DNA of 64,000 nucleotides, from assembly GCF_051401765.1 (NCBI RefSeq), contig NW_027480450.1, forward strand, positions 1,054,001 to 1,118,000. Direction: 5' to 3'. The notes under the pieces were generated by a model. The model had not been told where the DNA came from, searched no databases, and saw only the letters and a list, made by a program, of their open reading frames with translations. Position numbers and translations under genes: made by a program. Below are positions 26,065 to 39,111 of this stretch, one piece after another. The DNA comes from Calliopsis andreniformis (Eukaryota > Arthropoda > Insecta > Hymenoptera > Andrenidae). The first letter of the stretch is position 1; every line of letters starts with the position of its first letter.

Positions 26065-29000
26065 CTTCAATCCTCATTCCTCAATACTCAATCCTCAATC
26101 GTCAATCCTCAATCCCCAATCCTCAATCTTCAATCCTCAATCCTCAATCCTCAATGCTCAATACTCAATCTTCAATCCTCAGTCCTCAATCCTCAATCCT
26201 CAATCCTCGTCCTTCAATCCTCAATACCCAAACCTCAATCTTCAATCCTCAATCCTCAATCCTCAATTCCCAATCCTCAATCCTCAATCCTCAGCCCTCA
26301 AACATCAATACTTAACCCTCAGTCCTCGTCCTCAATCCACAACACTCAATCCTCAATACTAAACCTTCAATCATCAATACTCAATCTTCAATACTGAATG
26401 CTCAATCCTCAATCCGCAATCCTCAATCCTCAATCCTCAATCCCCAATCCTCAATACTTAATCCTCAATCCTCAAACCTCAATCCTCAACAGTCAGGCTT
26501 CGTCCTCAATCATCTACCCTCAATCCTCAACCCTCAATCTTCAATCATCAATACTCAACCATCAATCCTCAATTCCCAATCCTCAATCCTCAATCGTCAA
26601 TCTTCAATCCTCAATACTCAATCTTCAATCCTCAATCCCCAATCCTCAATCCTTAATCCCCAATCCCCAATCCAAAATCTTCAATCCTCAATACTCAATC
26701 TTCAATCCACAATCCTCAATCCTCAATCCTCAATTCTCAAACCTCAATCCTCAATGTTCAATCCTCAATACCCAATCCTCAATCTTCAACCCTCAATCCT
26801 CAGTCCTCAATCCTCAACACTCAATCCCCAGTCCTCAAACCTCAATCCTGAATCCTGAATCCTGAATCCTCAATCTTAAGCCCTCAGTCCTCAACAATCT
26901 GTTGTCAATCCTCAATCCTCAATAGAATATCCTCAATTCACAGTTTTCAATACTCAATCTGCAATCTTCAATCTTCAAATCTCTATCCGCAAACATCAAT
27001 TCTCATCACTCAACCCTCAAATCTCAGACCCCAATCCTCAATCCTCAATGCTCAATCCTAAATCCTCAATCTTCAATCCTCAATCTTCAATCCTCAATAC
27101 TCAATCTTCAATCCTCAATCCTCAATCCTCAATCCTCAATCCTCAATCATCAACACTCAATCTTCAATATTGAATCCTCAATCCGCAATCCTCAATCCTC
27201 AATCCTCAATCCTCAATCCTCAATCCTCAACCTTCAATCCTCAATACTCAATCTTCAATCCTCAATCCTCAATCCTCAATCCTCAATCCTCAATCCTCGT
27301 CCTTCTATCCTCAATACCCAAACCTCAATCTTCAATCCTCAATCCTCAATCCTCAATTCTCAATCCTCAATCCTCAATCCTCAGCCCTCAAACATCAATA
27401 CTCAACGCTCAGTCCTCGTCCTCAATCCACAACACTCAATCCTCAATCCTCAACCTTCAATCATCAATATTCAATCTTCAGTCCTCAATTCTCAATACTC
27501 AATCCTTAATCCTCAATCCTCAATCCTCAATCCCCAGTACTCAATCTTCAATCCTCAAACCTCAAACCTCAATCCTCAATTCTCAATCCTCAATCCTCAG
27601 TCCTCAGTCCTCAAACCTCAATCCTCAAACCTCAGCCCTCATCCTGCATCCTCAAACCTCAATCCTCAATCCTCAATCGTCAATACTCAATCCTCAATCC
27701 TCAACCTACAATACTCAATACTCAATCTTCAATCCTCAATCCTCAATACGCAATCCTCAATCCTCAATCCTCAATCATCAATCCTCAACCTTAAATACTC
27801 AATCCTCAATCCTCAGTCCTCAATCATCAATCGTCAATCATCAATACTCAATCTTCAATCCTCAATCCTTAATACTTAATCCTCAATCCTCAATCCTCAG
27901 TCATCAATACTCAATCTTCAATACTGAATCCTCAATCCTCAATCCTCAATCCTCAATCCTCAATCCTTAATCCCCAATCCTCAATCCTTAATCCTCAGGC
28001 CTCAAACCTCAATCCTCAACCGTCAGTCCTCGTCCTCAACCCTCAACCCTCAATCCTCAATCCTCAATCTTCAATCATCAATACACAATCTTCAATCCTC
28101 ATTCCTCAATACTCAATCCTCAATCGTCAATCCTCAATCCCCAATCCTTAATCTTCAATCCTCAATCCTCAATCCTCAATCCTTAATACTCAATCTTCAA
28201 TCCTCAATCCTCAATCCTCAATCCTCAATCCTCGTCCTTCAATCCTCAATCCTCAATCCTCAATCATCAATCCTCAATCCTCAATCCTCAATTCTCAATC
28301 CTCAATCCTCAGTCCTCAGTCCTCAAACCTCAATCCTCAAACCTCAGCCCTCATCCTCAATCCTCAATCCTCAATCCTCAATCCTCAACCGTCAATACTC
28401 AATCCTCAATCCTCAACCTACAATACTCAATACTCAATCTTCAATCCTCAATCCTCAATCCTCAATCCTCAATCCTCAATCCTCAATCATCAATCCTCAA
28501 CCTTCAATACTCAATCCTCAATCCTCAGTCCTCAATCCTCAATCGTCTATCATCAATACTCAATCCTCAATACTCAATCCTCAATCCTCAATCCTCCACA
28601 CTCAATCCTCAATCCTCAATCCTCAATGTTCAATCCGCAATACCGAATCCTCAATCTTCAATCCTCAATCCTCAATCCTCAATCCTCAGTCCTCAATGCT
28701 CAATCCTCAGTCCTCAAACCTCAATCCTGAATCCTCAATCCTGGATCCTCAATGTTCAGACCTCAGTCCTCAACAATCAGCTGTCAATCCTCAATCCTCA
28801 ATAGAATATCATCAATTCTCTGCTTTCGATACCCAATACTCAATCTGCAATCTTCAAATCTCTATCCACAAACATCAATTCTCATCACTCAACTCTCAAC
28901 ACTCAGTCCCCAATCCTCAATCTTCAATCCTCACTCGTCAATCCTCAATGCTCAATCCCCAATCCTCAATCTTCAATCCTCAATACTCAATCTTCAATCC

Positions 29001-29950
29001 TCAATCCTCAATCCTCAATCCTCAATCCTCAATCCTCAAACCTCAATCATCAATCCTCAATCTTCAATACTCTATCCTCAATCCTCAATTCTCAATCCTC
29101 AATACTCAACCATCAATCCTCAATTCCCAATCCTCAATCCTCAATCGTCAATCTTCAATCCTCAATACTCAATCTTCAATCCTCAATCCCCAATCCTCAA
29201 TCCTTAATCCCCAATCCTCAATCCAAAATCTTCAATCCTCAATACTCAATCTTCAATCCACAATCCTCAATCCTCAATCCTCAATTCTCAAACCTCAAGC
29301 CTCAATTTTCAATCCTCAATACCCAATCCTCAATCTTCAACCCTCAATCCTCAGGCCTCAATCCTCAACACTCAATCCCCAGTCCTCAAACTTCAATCCT
29401 GAATCCTCAATCCTGAATCCTCAACCTTAAGCCCTCAGTCCTCAAGAATCTGTTGTCAATCCTCAATCCTCAATAGAATATCCTCAATTCACAGTTTTCA
29501 ATACTCAATCTGCAATCTTCAATCTTCAAATCTCTATCCACGAACATCAATTCTCATCACTCAACCCTCAAATCTCAGACCCCAATCCTCAATCCTCAAT
29601 GCTCAATCCTAAATCCTCAATCTTCAATCCTCAATCTTAAATCCTCAATACTCAGTCTTCAATCCTCAATCCTCAATCCTCAATCCTCAATCCTCAATCA
29701 TCAACACTCAATCTTCAATACTCAATCCTCAATCCGCAATCCTCAATCCTCAATACTCAATCCTCAATCCTCAATCCTCAACCTTCAATCCTCAATACTC
29801 AATCTTCAATCCTCAATCCTCAATCCTCAATCCTCAATCCTCGTCCTTCTATCCTCAATACCCAAACCTCAATCTTCAATCCTCAATCCTCAATCCTCAA
29901 TTCTCAATCCTCAATCCTCAATCCTTAATCCCCAATCCTCATTCCAAAAT
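26065..29950 (+). repeat. HOR-C copy 3 (3,886 bp, one monomer shorter)
   Basis: This copy follows copy 2 but lacks one heptamer near 28,990-29,035 (six consensus monomers in a run where copies 1 and 2 have seven). Near 27,265 it has CCTCAATCC where copies 1 and 2 share CCTTAATCC. From about 27,860 it also belongs to the 3,082-bp HOR-D period. Confidence 0.9.
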
Positions 29951-30941
29951 CTTCAATCCTCATTCCTCAATACTCAATCCTCAATCGTCAATCCTCAATC
30001 CCCAATCCTCAATCTTCAATCCTCAATCCTCAATCCTCAATCCTCAATACTCAATCTTCAATCCTCAATCCTCAATCCTCAATCCTCAATCCTCGTCCTT
30101 CAATCCTCAATACCCAAACCTCAACCTTCAATCCTCAATCCTCAATCCTCAATTCTCAATCCTCAATCCTCAATCCTCAGCCCTCAAACATCAATACTCA
30201 ACCCTCAGTCCTCGTCCTCAATCCACAACGCTCAATCCTCAATACTAAACCTTCAATCATCAATATTCAATCTTCAGTCCTCAATCCTCAATCCTCAATC
30301 CTCAACCCTCATTCTTCAATCCTCAATACCCAATCCTCAACCTTCAATCCTCAATCCTCAATCCTCAATACTCAATCCTCAATCCTCAGTCCTCAATCCT
30401 CAATCCCCAGTCCTGTATCTTCAATCCTCAGTAACAAATCCTCAATCTTCAATCCTCAGTCCTCAATCCTCAATGCTCAATCCCCAATCCTCAATCTTCA
30501 ATCCTCAATACTCAAACCTCAATCCTCAACAGTCAGGCTTCGTCGTCAATCCTCCACCCTCAATCCTCAACCCTCAATCTTCAATCATCAATACTCAATC
30601 TTCAATCCCCATTCCACAATACTCAATCCTCAATCGTCAATCCTCAATCCCCAATCCTCAATCTTCAATCCTCAATCCTCAATCCTCAATCCTCAATCCT
30701 CAATCTTCAATCCTCAACACTCAATCTTCAATCCTCAATCCTCAATCCTCAATCCTCAATTCTCAATCCTGAATCCTCAGTCTTCAGCCCTCAAACATCA
30801 ATACTCAACTCTCAGTCCTCGTCCTCAATCCACAACACTCAATCCTCAATACTCAACCTTCAATCATCAATATTCAATCTTCAGTCCTCAATCCTCAATC
30901 CTCAGTCCTCAATCTTCAATCCTCAATACTCAATATTCAAC
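27860..30941 (+). repeat. HOR-D copy 1 (3,082 bp)
   Basis: The patterns at 28,696, 28,752 and 30,473 return at 31,778, 31,834 and 33,555, a period of 3,082 bp. Five 6-bp monomers per unit fit 3,082 = 436 x 7 + 5 x 6. The first two-thirds is the end of HOR-C copy 3; from about 29,950 onward the sequence is new relative to C and includes an ACAGTCAGGCTTCGTCG stretch near 30,525. Confidence 0.92.
28771..28911 (+). repeat. TCTGCTTTCGATACC island, HOR-C copy 3 / HOR-D copy 1
   Basis: Same subtype, a further 3,893 bp downstream, lying in the overlap between the C and D periodicities. Confidence 0.88.
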
Positions 30942-33900
30942 ACTCAATCCTTAATACTTAATCCTCAATCCTCAATCCTCAGTCATCAATACTCAATCTT
31001 CAATACTGAATCCTCAATCCTCAATCCTCAATCCTCAATCCTCAATCCTTAATCCCCAATCCTCAATCCTTAATCCTCAGGCCTCAAACCTCAATCCTCA
31101 ACCGTCAGTCCTCGTCCTCAACCCTCAACCCTCAATCCTCAATCCTCAATCTTCAATCATCAATACACAATCTTCAATCCTCATTCCTCAATACTCAATC
31201 CTCAATCGTCAATCCTCAATCCCCAATCCTTAATCTTCAATCCTCAATCCTCAATCCTCAATCCTTAATACTCAATATTCAATCCTCAATCCTCAATCCT
31301 CAATCCTCAATCCTCGTCCTTCAATCCTCAATCCTCAATCCTCAATCATCAATCCTCAATCCTCAATCCTCAATTCTCAATCCTCAATCCTCAGTCCTCA
31401 GTCCCCAAACCTCAATCCTCAAACCTCAGCCCTCATCCTCAATCCTCAATCCTCAATCCTCAATCCTCAACCGTCAATACTCAATCCTCAATCCTCAACC
31501 TACAATACTCAATACTCAATCTTCAATCCTCAATCCTCAATCCTCAATCCTCAATCCTCAATCCTCAATCATCAATCCTCAACCTTCAATACTCAATCCT
31601 CAATCCTCAGTCCTCAATCCTCAATCGTCTATCATCAATACTCAATCCTCAATACTCAATCCTCAATCCTCAATCCTCCACACTCAATCCTCAATCCTCA
31701 ATCCTCAATGTTCAATCCGCAATACCGAATCCTCAATCTTCAATCCTCAATCCTCAATCCTCAATCCTCAGTCCTCAATGCTCAATCCTCAGTCCTCAAA
31801 CCTCAATCCTGAATCCTCAATCCTGGATCCTCAATGTTCAGACCTCAGTCCTCAACAATCAGCTGTCAATCCTCAATCCTCAATAGAATATCATCAATTC
31901 TCTGCTTTCGATACCCAATACTCAATCTGCAATCTTCAAATCTCTATCCACAAACATCAATTCTCATCACTCAACTCTCAACACTCAGTCCCCAATCCTC
32001 AATCTTCAATCCTCACTCGTCAATCCTCAATGCTCAATCCCCAATCCTCAATCTTCAATCCTCAATACTCAATCTTCAATCCTCAATCCTCAATCCTCAA
32101 TCCTCAATCCTCAATCCTCAAACCTCAATCATCAATCCTCAATCTTCAATACTCTATCCTCAATCCTCAATTCTCAATCCTCAATACTCAACCATCAATC
32201 CTCAATTCCCAATCCTCAATCCTCAATCGTCAATCTTCAATCCTCAATACTCAATCTTCAATCCTCAATCCCCAATCCTCAATCCTTAATCCCCAATCCT
32301 CAATCCAAAATCTTCAATCCTCAATACTCAATCTTCAATCCACAATCCTCAATCCTCAATCCTCAATTCTCAAACCTCAAGCCTCAATTTTCAATCCTCA
32401 ATACCCAATCCTCAATCTTCAACCCTCAATCCTCAGGCCTCAATCCTCAACACTCAATCCCCAGTCCTCAAACTTCAATCCTGAATCCTCAATCCTGAAT
32501 CCTCAACCTTAAGCCCTCAGTCCTCAAGAATCTGTTGTCAATCCTCAATCCTCAATAGAATATCCTCAATTCACAGTTTTCAATACTCAATCTGCAATCT
32601 TCAATCTTCAAATCTCTATCCACAAACATCAATTCTCATCACTCAACCCTCAAATCTCAGACCCCAATCCTCAATCCTCAATGCTCAATCCTAAATCCTC
32701 AATCTTCAATCCTCAATCTTAAATCCTCAATACTCAGTCTTCAATCCTCAATCCTCAATCCTCAATCCTCAATCCTCAATCATCAACACTCAATCTTCAA
32801 TACTCAATCCTCAATCCGCAATCCTCAATCCTCAATACTCAATCCTCAATCCTCAATCCTCAACCTTCAATCCTCAATACTCAATCTTCAATCCTCAATC
32901 CTCAATCCTCAATCCTCAATCCTCGTCCTTCTATCCTCAATACCCAAACCTCAATCTTCAATCCTCAATCCTCAATCCTCAATTCTCAATCCTCAATCCT
33001 CAATACTTAATCCCCAATCCTCAATCCAAAATCTTCAATCCTCATTCCTCAATACTCAATCCTCAATCGTCAATCCTCAATCCCCAATCCTCAATCTTCA
33101 ATCCTCAATCCTCAATCCTCAATCCTCAATACTCAATCTTCAATCCTCAATCCTCAATCCTCAATCCTCAATCCTCGTCCTTCAATCCTCAATACCCAAA
33201 CCTCAACCTTCAATCCTCAATCCTCAATCCTCAATTCTCAATCCTCAATCCTCAATCCTCAGCCCTCAAACATCAATACTCAACCCTCAGTCCTCGTCCT
33301 CAATCCACAACGCTCAATCCTCAATACTAAACCTTCAATCATCAATATTCAATCTTCAGTCCTCAATCCTCAATCCTCAATCCTCAACCCTCATTCTTCA
33401 ATCCTCAATACCCAATCCTCAACCTTCAATCCTCAATCCTCAATCCTCAATACTCAATCCTCAATCCTCAGTCCTCAATCCTCAATCCTCAGTCCTGTAT
33501 CTTCAATCCTCAGTAACAAATCCTCAATCTTCAATCCTCAGTCCTCAATCCTCAATGCTCAATCCCCAATCCTCAATCTTCAATCCTCAATACTCAAACC
33601 TCAATCCTCAACAGTCAGGCTTCGTCGTCAATCCTCCACCCTCAATCCTCAACCCTCAATCTTCAATCATCAATACTCAATCTTCAATCCCCATTCCACA
33701 ATACTCAATCCTCAATCGTCAATCCTCAATCCCCAATCCTCAATCTTCAATCCTCAATCCTCAATCCTCAATCCTCAATCCTCAATCTTCAATCCTCAAC
33801 ACTCAATCTTCAACCCTCAATCCTCAATCCTCAATCCTCAATTCTCAATCCTGAATCCTCAGTCTTCAGCCCTCAAACATCAATACTCAACTCTCAGTCC

Positions 33901-34023
33901 TCGTCCTCAATCCACAACACTCAATCCTTAATACTCAACCTTCAATCATCAATATTCAATCTTCAGTCCTCAATCCTCAATCCTCAGTCCTCAATCTTCA
34001 ATCCTCAATACTCAATATTCAAC
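30942..34023 (+). repeat. HOR-D copy 2 (3,082 bp)
   Basis: About eight substitutions relative to copy 1 were noticed (for example near 31,270, 31,404, 32,623, 33,006, 33,488, 33,814 and 33,929). After its end the array restarts the D pattern for only about 57 bp before diverging. Its last part (from about 32,260) is copied again at 48,271-50,489 and, from about 32,880, at 41,271-42,340. Confidence 0.91.
31853..31993 (+). repeat. TCTGCTTTCGATACC island, HOR-D copy 2
   Basis: Same subtype, 3,082 bp after the copy at 28,771. It shows that HOR-D was built from part of a C unit. Confidence 0.88.
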
Positions 34024-34147
34024 ACTCAATCCTTAATACTTAATCCTCAATCCTCAATCCTCAGTCATCAATACTCAATCCTCAGTCCTGAATCTTCAAT
34101 CCTCAGTCACAAATCCTCAATCTTCAATCCTCAGTCCACAATCCTCA
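33722..34147 (+). repeat. 426-bp tandem duplication, unit 1
   Basis: This stretch is repeated 426 bp downstream; 426 = 60 heptamers plus one hexamer (TCGTCC near 33,900). Edges are fixed only to about 20 bp. The related segment at 49,733-50,158 is present once, so the duplication is specific to this locus. Confidence 0.87.
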
Positions 34148-34573
34148 ATGCTCAATCCCCAATACTCAATCTTCAATCCTCAATCCTCAATCCTCAATCC
34201 TCAATCCTCAATCTTCAATCCTCAACACTCAATCTTCAACCCTCAATCCTCAATCCTCAATCCTCAATTCTCAATCCTGAATCCTCAGTCTTCAGCCCTC
34301 AAACATCAATACTCAACTCTCAGTCCTCGTCCTCAATCCACAACACTCAATCCTTAATACTCAACCTTCAATCATCAATATTCAATCTTCAGTCCTCAAT
34401 CCTCAATCCTCAGTCCTCAATCTTCAATCCTCAATACTCAATATTCAACACTCAATCCTTAATACTTAATCCTCAATCCTCAATCCTCAGTCATCAATAC
34501 TCAATCCTCAGTCCTGAATCTTCAATCCTCAGTCACAAATCCTCAATCTTCAATCCTCAGTCCACAATCCTCA
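34148..34573 (+). repeat. 426-bp tandem duplication, unit 2
   Basis: Nearly identical second unit. It begins at an ATGCTCAATCCCC variant that reappears at 34,574 where the array continues as in the 50-kb relative. It carries its own TCGTCC hexamer near 34,326. Confidence 0.87.
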
Positions 34574-36026
34574 ATGCTCAATCCCCAATACTCAATCTTC
34601 AATCCTCAATACTCAATCTTCAATCCTCAATCCTCAATCCTCAATCCTCAATCCTCAAACCTCAATCATCAATCCTCAATCTTCAATACACTATCCTCAA
34701 TCCTCAATTCTCAATCCTCAATACTCAACCAACAATCCTCTATTCCCAATCCTCAATCCTCAATCGTGAATCTTCAATCCTCAATACTCAATCTTCAATC
34801 CTCAATCCTCAAACCTCAATCCTCAATGTTCAATCCTCAATACCCAATCCTCAACCTTCAATCCTCAATCCTCAACCCTCAATCCTCAATGTTCAATCCT
34901 CAATACCCAATCCTCAATTTTCAATCCTCAATCCTCAACCCTCAATCCTCAACCCTCAATACCCAGTCCTCAAACCTCAATCCTGAATCCTCAATCCTGA
35001 ATCCTCAATCTTAAGCCCTCAGTCCTCAACAATCTGTTGTCAATCCTCAATCCTCAATAGAATATCCTCAATTCACAGTTTTCAATACTCAATCTGCAAT
35101 CTTCAGTCTTCAAATCTCTATCCACAAACATCAATTCTCATCGCTCAACCCTCAAATCTCAGACCCCAATCCTCAATCCTCAATGCTCAATCCTCAATCC
35201 TCAATCTTCAATCCTCAATCTTCAATCCTCAATACTCAATCTTCAATCCTCAATCCTCAATACTCAATCCTCAATCCTCAATCATCAATCCTCAATCTTC
35301 AATACTCAATCCTCAATCCGCAATCCTCAATCCTCAATCCTCAATCCTCAATCCTCAATCCTCAATCCTCAGTCATCAATCCTCAATCTTCAATACTCAA
35401 TCGCCAATCCTCAGTCCTCAATACTCAATCCTCAATCCTCGTTCCTCAAACCTCAATCCTCAACCCTCAGTCCTCAATCTTCAATCATCAATACTCAATC
35501 TTCAATCCTCAGTCCTCAATCCTCAATCGTCAATCTTCAATCCTGAATACTCAATCTTCAGTCCTCAATCCTCAATCCTCAATCCTCAACCCTCATTCTT
35601 CAATCCTCAATACCCAATCCTCAACCTTCAATCCTCAATCCTCAATCCTCAATACTCAATCCTCAATCCTCAGTCCTCAATCCTCAATCCTCAGTCCTGT
35701 ATCTTCAATCCTCAGTCACAAATCCTCAATCTTCAATCCTCAGTCCTCAGTCCTCAATCCTCAATGCTCAATCCCCAATCCTCAATCTTCAATCCTCAAT
35801 ACTCAATCTTCAATCCTCAATCCTCAATCCTCAATCCTCAATCCTCAAACCTCAATCATCAATCCTCAATCTTCAATACACTATCCTCAATCCTCAATTC
35901 TCAATCCTCAATACTCAACCATCAATCCTGAATTCCCAATCCTCAATCCTCAATCGTGAATCTTCAATCCTCAATACACAATCTTCAATCCTCAATCCCC
36001 AATCCTCAATCCTTAATCCCCAATCC
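34574..36026 (+). repeat. F-region segment between the 426-bp duplication and the 3.1-kb block
   Basis: About 34,574-34,904 matches 50,159-50,489 (offset 15,585). About 34,680-35,190 matches 42,351-42,863 (offset 7,671), and about 35,300-36,026 matches 42,860 onward at offset 7,559. It contains islands near 35,020-35,165 and pieces near 35,183 that recur at 40,267 and 47,587. No non-satellite sequence was seen. Confidence 0.8.
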
Positions 36027-37419
36027 TCAATCCAAAATCTTCAATCCTCAATACTCAATCTTCAATCCACAATCCTCAATCCCCAGTCCTCAAACCTCAA
36101 TCCTGAATCCTCAATCCTGAATCCTCAATCTTAAGCCCTCAGTCCTCAACAATCTGTTGTCAATCCTCAATCCTCAATAGAGTATCCTCAATTCGCAGTT
36201 TTCAATACTCAATCTGCAATCTTCAATCTTCAAATCTCTATCCACAAGCATCAATTCTCATCACTCAACCCTCAAATCTCAGACCCCAATCCTCAATCCT
36301 CAATGCTCAATCCTCAATCCTCAATCTTCAATCCTCATTCCTCAATACTCAATCCTCAATCGTCAATCCTCAATCCCCAATCCTCAATCTTCAATCCTCA
36401 ATCCTCAATCCTCAATCCTCAATACTCAATCTTCAATCCTCAATCCTCAATCCTCAATCCTCAATCCTCGTCCTTCAATCCTCAATACCCAAACCCCAAT
36501 CTTCAATCCTCAATCCTCAATCCTCAATTCTCAATCCTCAATCCTCAATCCTCAGCCCTCAAACATCAATACTTAACCCTCAGTCCTCGTCCTCAAACCA
36601 CAACACTCAATCCTCAATACTAAACCTTCAATCATCAATATTCAATCTTCAGTCCTCAATCCTCAATTCTCAATCCTTAATCCTCAATCTTCAATCCTCA
36701 ATCCCCAGTCCTCAATCTTCAATCCTCAATCCTCAATCCTCAATTCTCAATCCTCAATCCTCAGTCCTCTGTCCTCAAACCTCAATCCTCAACCCTCAGC
36801 CCACATCCTCAATCCTCAATACTCAGTCATCAATCCTCAACCTTCAATCCTCAATACTCAATCTTCAATCCTCAATCCTCAGTCCTCAAGCCTCAATTCT
36901 GAATCCTCAACCCTGAATCCTCAATCTTCGGTCCTCAGTCCTCAACAATCAATTGTCAATCCTCAATCCGCAATAGAATATCCTCAATTCACAGCTTTCA
37001 ATACTCAAAGCTCCATCTGCAATATTCAAATGTCTATCCACAAACATCAATTCTCATCACTCTACCCTCAACTCTAAGTCCTCAATATTCGATCCTCAAT
37101 CCTCAATTCTCAATCTTCAATCCCAAATACTGAACCTTCAATCCTCAATACTCAATCCTCAATCCTCAATCCTCAATCCTCAATCCTCAATCTTCAATCC
37201 TCAGTCCCCAACCCTTAATCGTGATTCCTCAACCTCAATCCTCAGTCCTCAATCCTCAATTCTCAATCCTCAATCCTCAATCCTCAATACCCAATCTTCA
37301 ATCCTCAATCCTCAGTCCTCAAACCTCAATTCTGAATCCTCAATACTCAATCTTCAACCCTCAATCCTCAGTCCTCAATACTCAACCATCAGTCCTCAAT
37401 TCTCAATACTCAATAGAAT

Positions 37420-37437
37420 ATCCTGAATTGTCAGGAT
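37420..37437. repeat. 18-bp inverted repeat, F region left copy
   Basis: ATCCTGA-ATTG-TCAGGAT with intact arms and the ATTG spacer of HOR-A, agreeing with the HOR-A-like surroundings. Confidence 0.89.
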
Positions 37438-38438
37438 TCAATACTCAAACATCAATCCTCAACCCTCGGCCCTCATCCTCCATCCTCAACCCTCTATCCT
37501 CAATCCTCAATCTTCAATCCTCAATACTCAATCTTCAACCCTCAATCCTCAAACCTCAATCCTCAATCCTCAATCCTCAATCCTCAATCCTCAATCCCCA
37601 ATCCTGAATCCTTAATCCTCAATCCTCAATCCTCAATCCTCAATCCTCAATCCTCAACCTTCAATCCTCAATACCCAGTCCTCAATGTTCAATCCGCAAT
37701 ACCCAATCCTCAATCTTCAATCTTCAATCCTCAATCCTCAATCCTCATCCTATAATCCTCTATACTCAATCTTCAATCCTCAATCCTCAATCCTCAATCC
37801 TCAATCCTCAATCCTCAATCATCAATCCTCAACCTTCAATACTCAATCCTCAATCCTCAGTCCTCAATCGTCAATCATCAATACTCAATACTCAATACTC
37901 AATCCTCAGTCCTCAATACTCAATCCTCAACCCTCAATCCTCAGTCCTCAAACCTCAATCCCGAATCCTCAATCCTGAATCCTCAATCTTCAGCCCTCAG
38001 TCCACAACAATCAATTGTCAATCCTCAATCCTCAATAGAGTATCCTCAATTCACAGTTTTCAATACTCAATCCCCATTCTTCGTTCTTCAAATCTCGATC
38101 CACAAACATCAATTCTCATCACTCAACACTCAACACTCAGTCCCCAGTCCTCAATCTTCAATCCTCAGTCGTCAATCCTCAATCCTCAATCCTCAATCTT
38201 CAACCATTAATACTCAATCTTCAATCCTCAATCCTCAATCCTCAATCCTCAATCCTCAATCCTCAATTGTCAGTCTTCAATCCCCAATTCTCAATCTTCA
38301 ATCCGCAATCCTCAATCCTCAATCCTCAATCCTCATTCCTCAATCCTCAATACCCAATCCTCGATCTTCAATACTCAATCCTCAATCCTCAATACTCAAT
38401 CCTCAATACTCAGCCATCAATCCTCAATTCTCAATACT

Positions 38439-38593
38439 CAATAGAATATCCTGAATTCACATGGTACAATACTCAATCCAAAATATTCAGTAATCAAATC
38501 TCAATCCTCAAACATCAATTCTCAACACTCAATTCTCAATACTCAGTCCTCTCTCTTCAATCCTCCATCCTTTATCCTCAATTCTAAACCGTG
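38439..38593 (+). repeat. ACATGGTAC island, copy 2
   Basis: Matches the island at 14,839-14,993 at an offset of 23,600 bp with very few changes (for example ATTCTAAACC in place of ATCCTAAACC at its right end). Confidence 0.89.
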
Positions 38594-39111
38594 AATCCTC
38601 AATCCTCAATCATCAAACCTCAATCCTCAGTCCTCAAACCTCAATCCCGAATCCTCAATCCTGAATCCTCAATCTTCAGCCCTCAGTCCTCAACAATCAG
38701 TTGTCAATCCTCAATCCTCAATAGAATATTCTCAATTCACGGTTTTCAATACTCAATACTCAATCTGCAATCTTCAAATCTCTATCCACAAACATCAATT
38801 CTCATCATTCAGCCCTCAGCACACAGTCCTCAATGTTCAATCCTCAATCCTCAATTCTCAATCTTCAATCCTCAATACTGAATCTTCAATCCTCAATCCT
38901 CAATCCTCAATTCTCAAACCTCTATCCTGAATCTTCAATCCTCAGTCCCAAATCCTGAACCTTCAATCCTCAGTCCTCAATCCTCAATGCTCAATCCCCA
39001 ATCCTCAATCTTCAATCCTCAATACTCAATCTTCAATCCTCAATCCTCAATCCTCAATCCTCAATCCTCAAACCTCAATCATCAATCCTCAATCTTCAAT
39101 ACTCTATCCTC

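Larger units (their letters stand above)
36027..39111 (+). repeat. 3.1-kb segmental duplicate, left copy
   Basis: Matches 50,492-53,590 at an offset of 14,465 bp in the first part and 14,479 bp in the second, the 14-bp change being two monomers near 37,240. It includes an inverted repeat at 37,420-37,437, an ATGTTC variant string at 37,685 related to HOR-A at 768, and S module copy 2. Confidence 0.87.

Noticed and set aside
27170..27970. Open frame of 266 codons beginning with TTG in HOR-C copy 3
   Set aside because: Copies 1 and 2 have a stop from one C-to-T change at the equivalent place, and the product is only satellite heptapeptides. It is a copy-specific accident rather than a gene.
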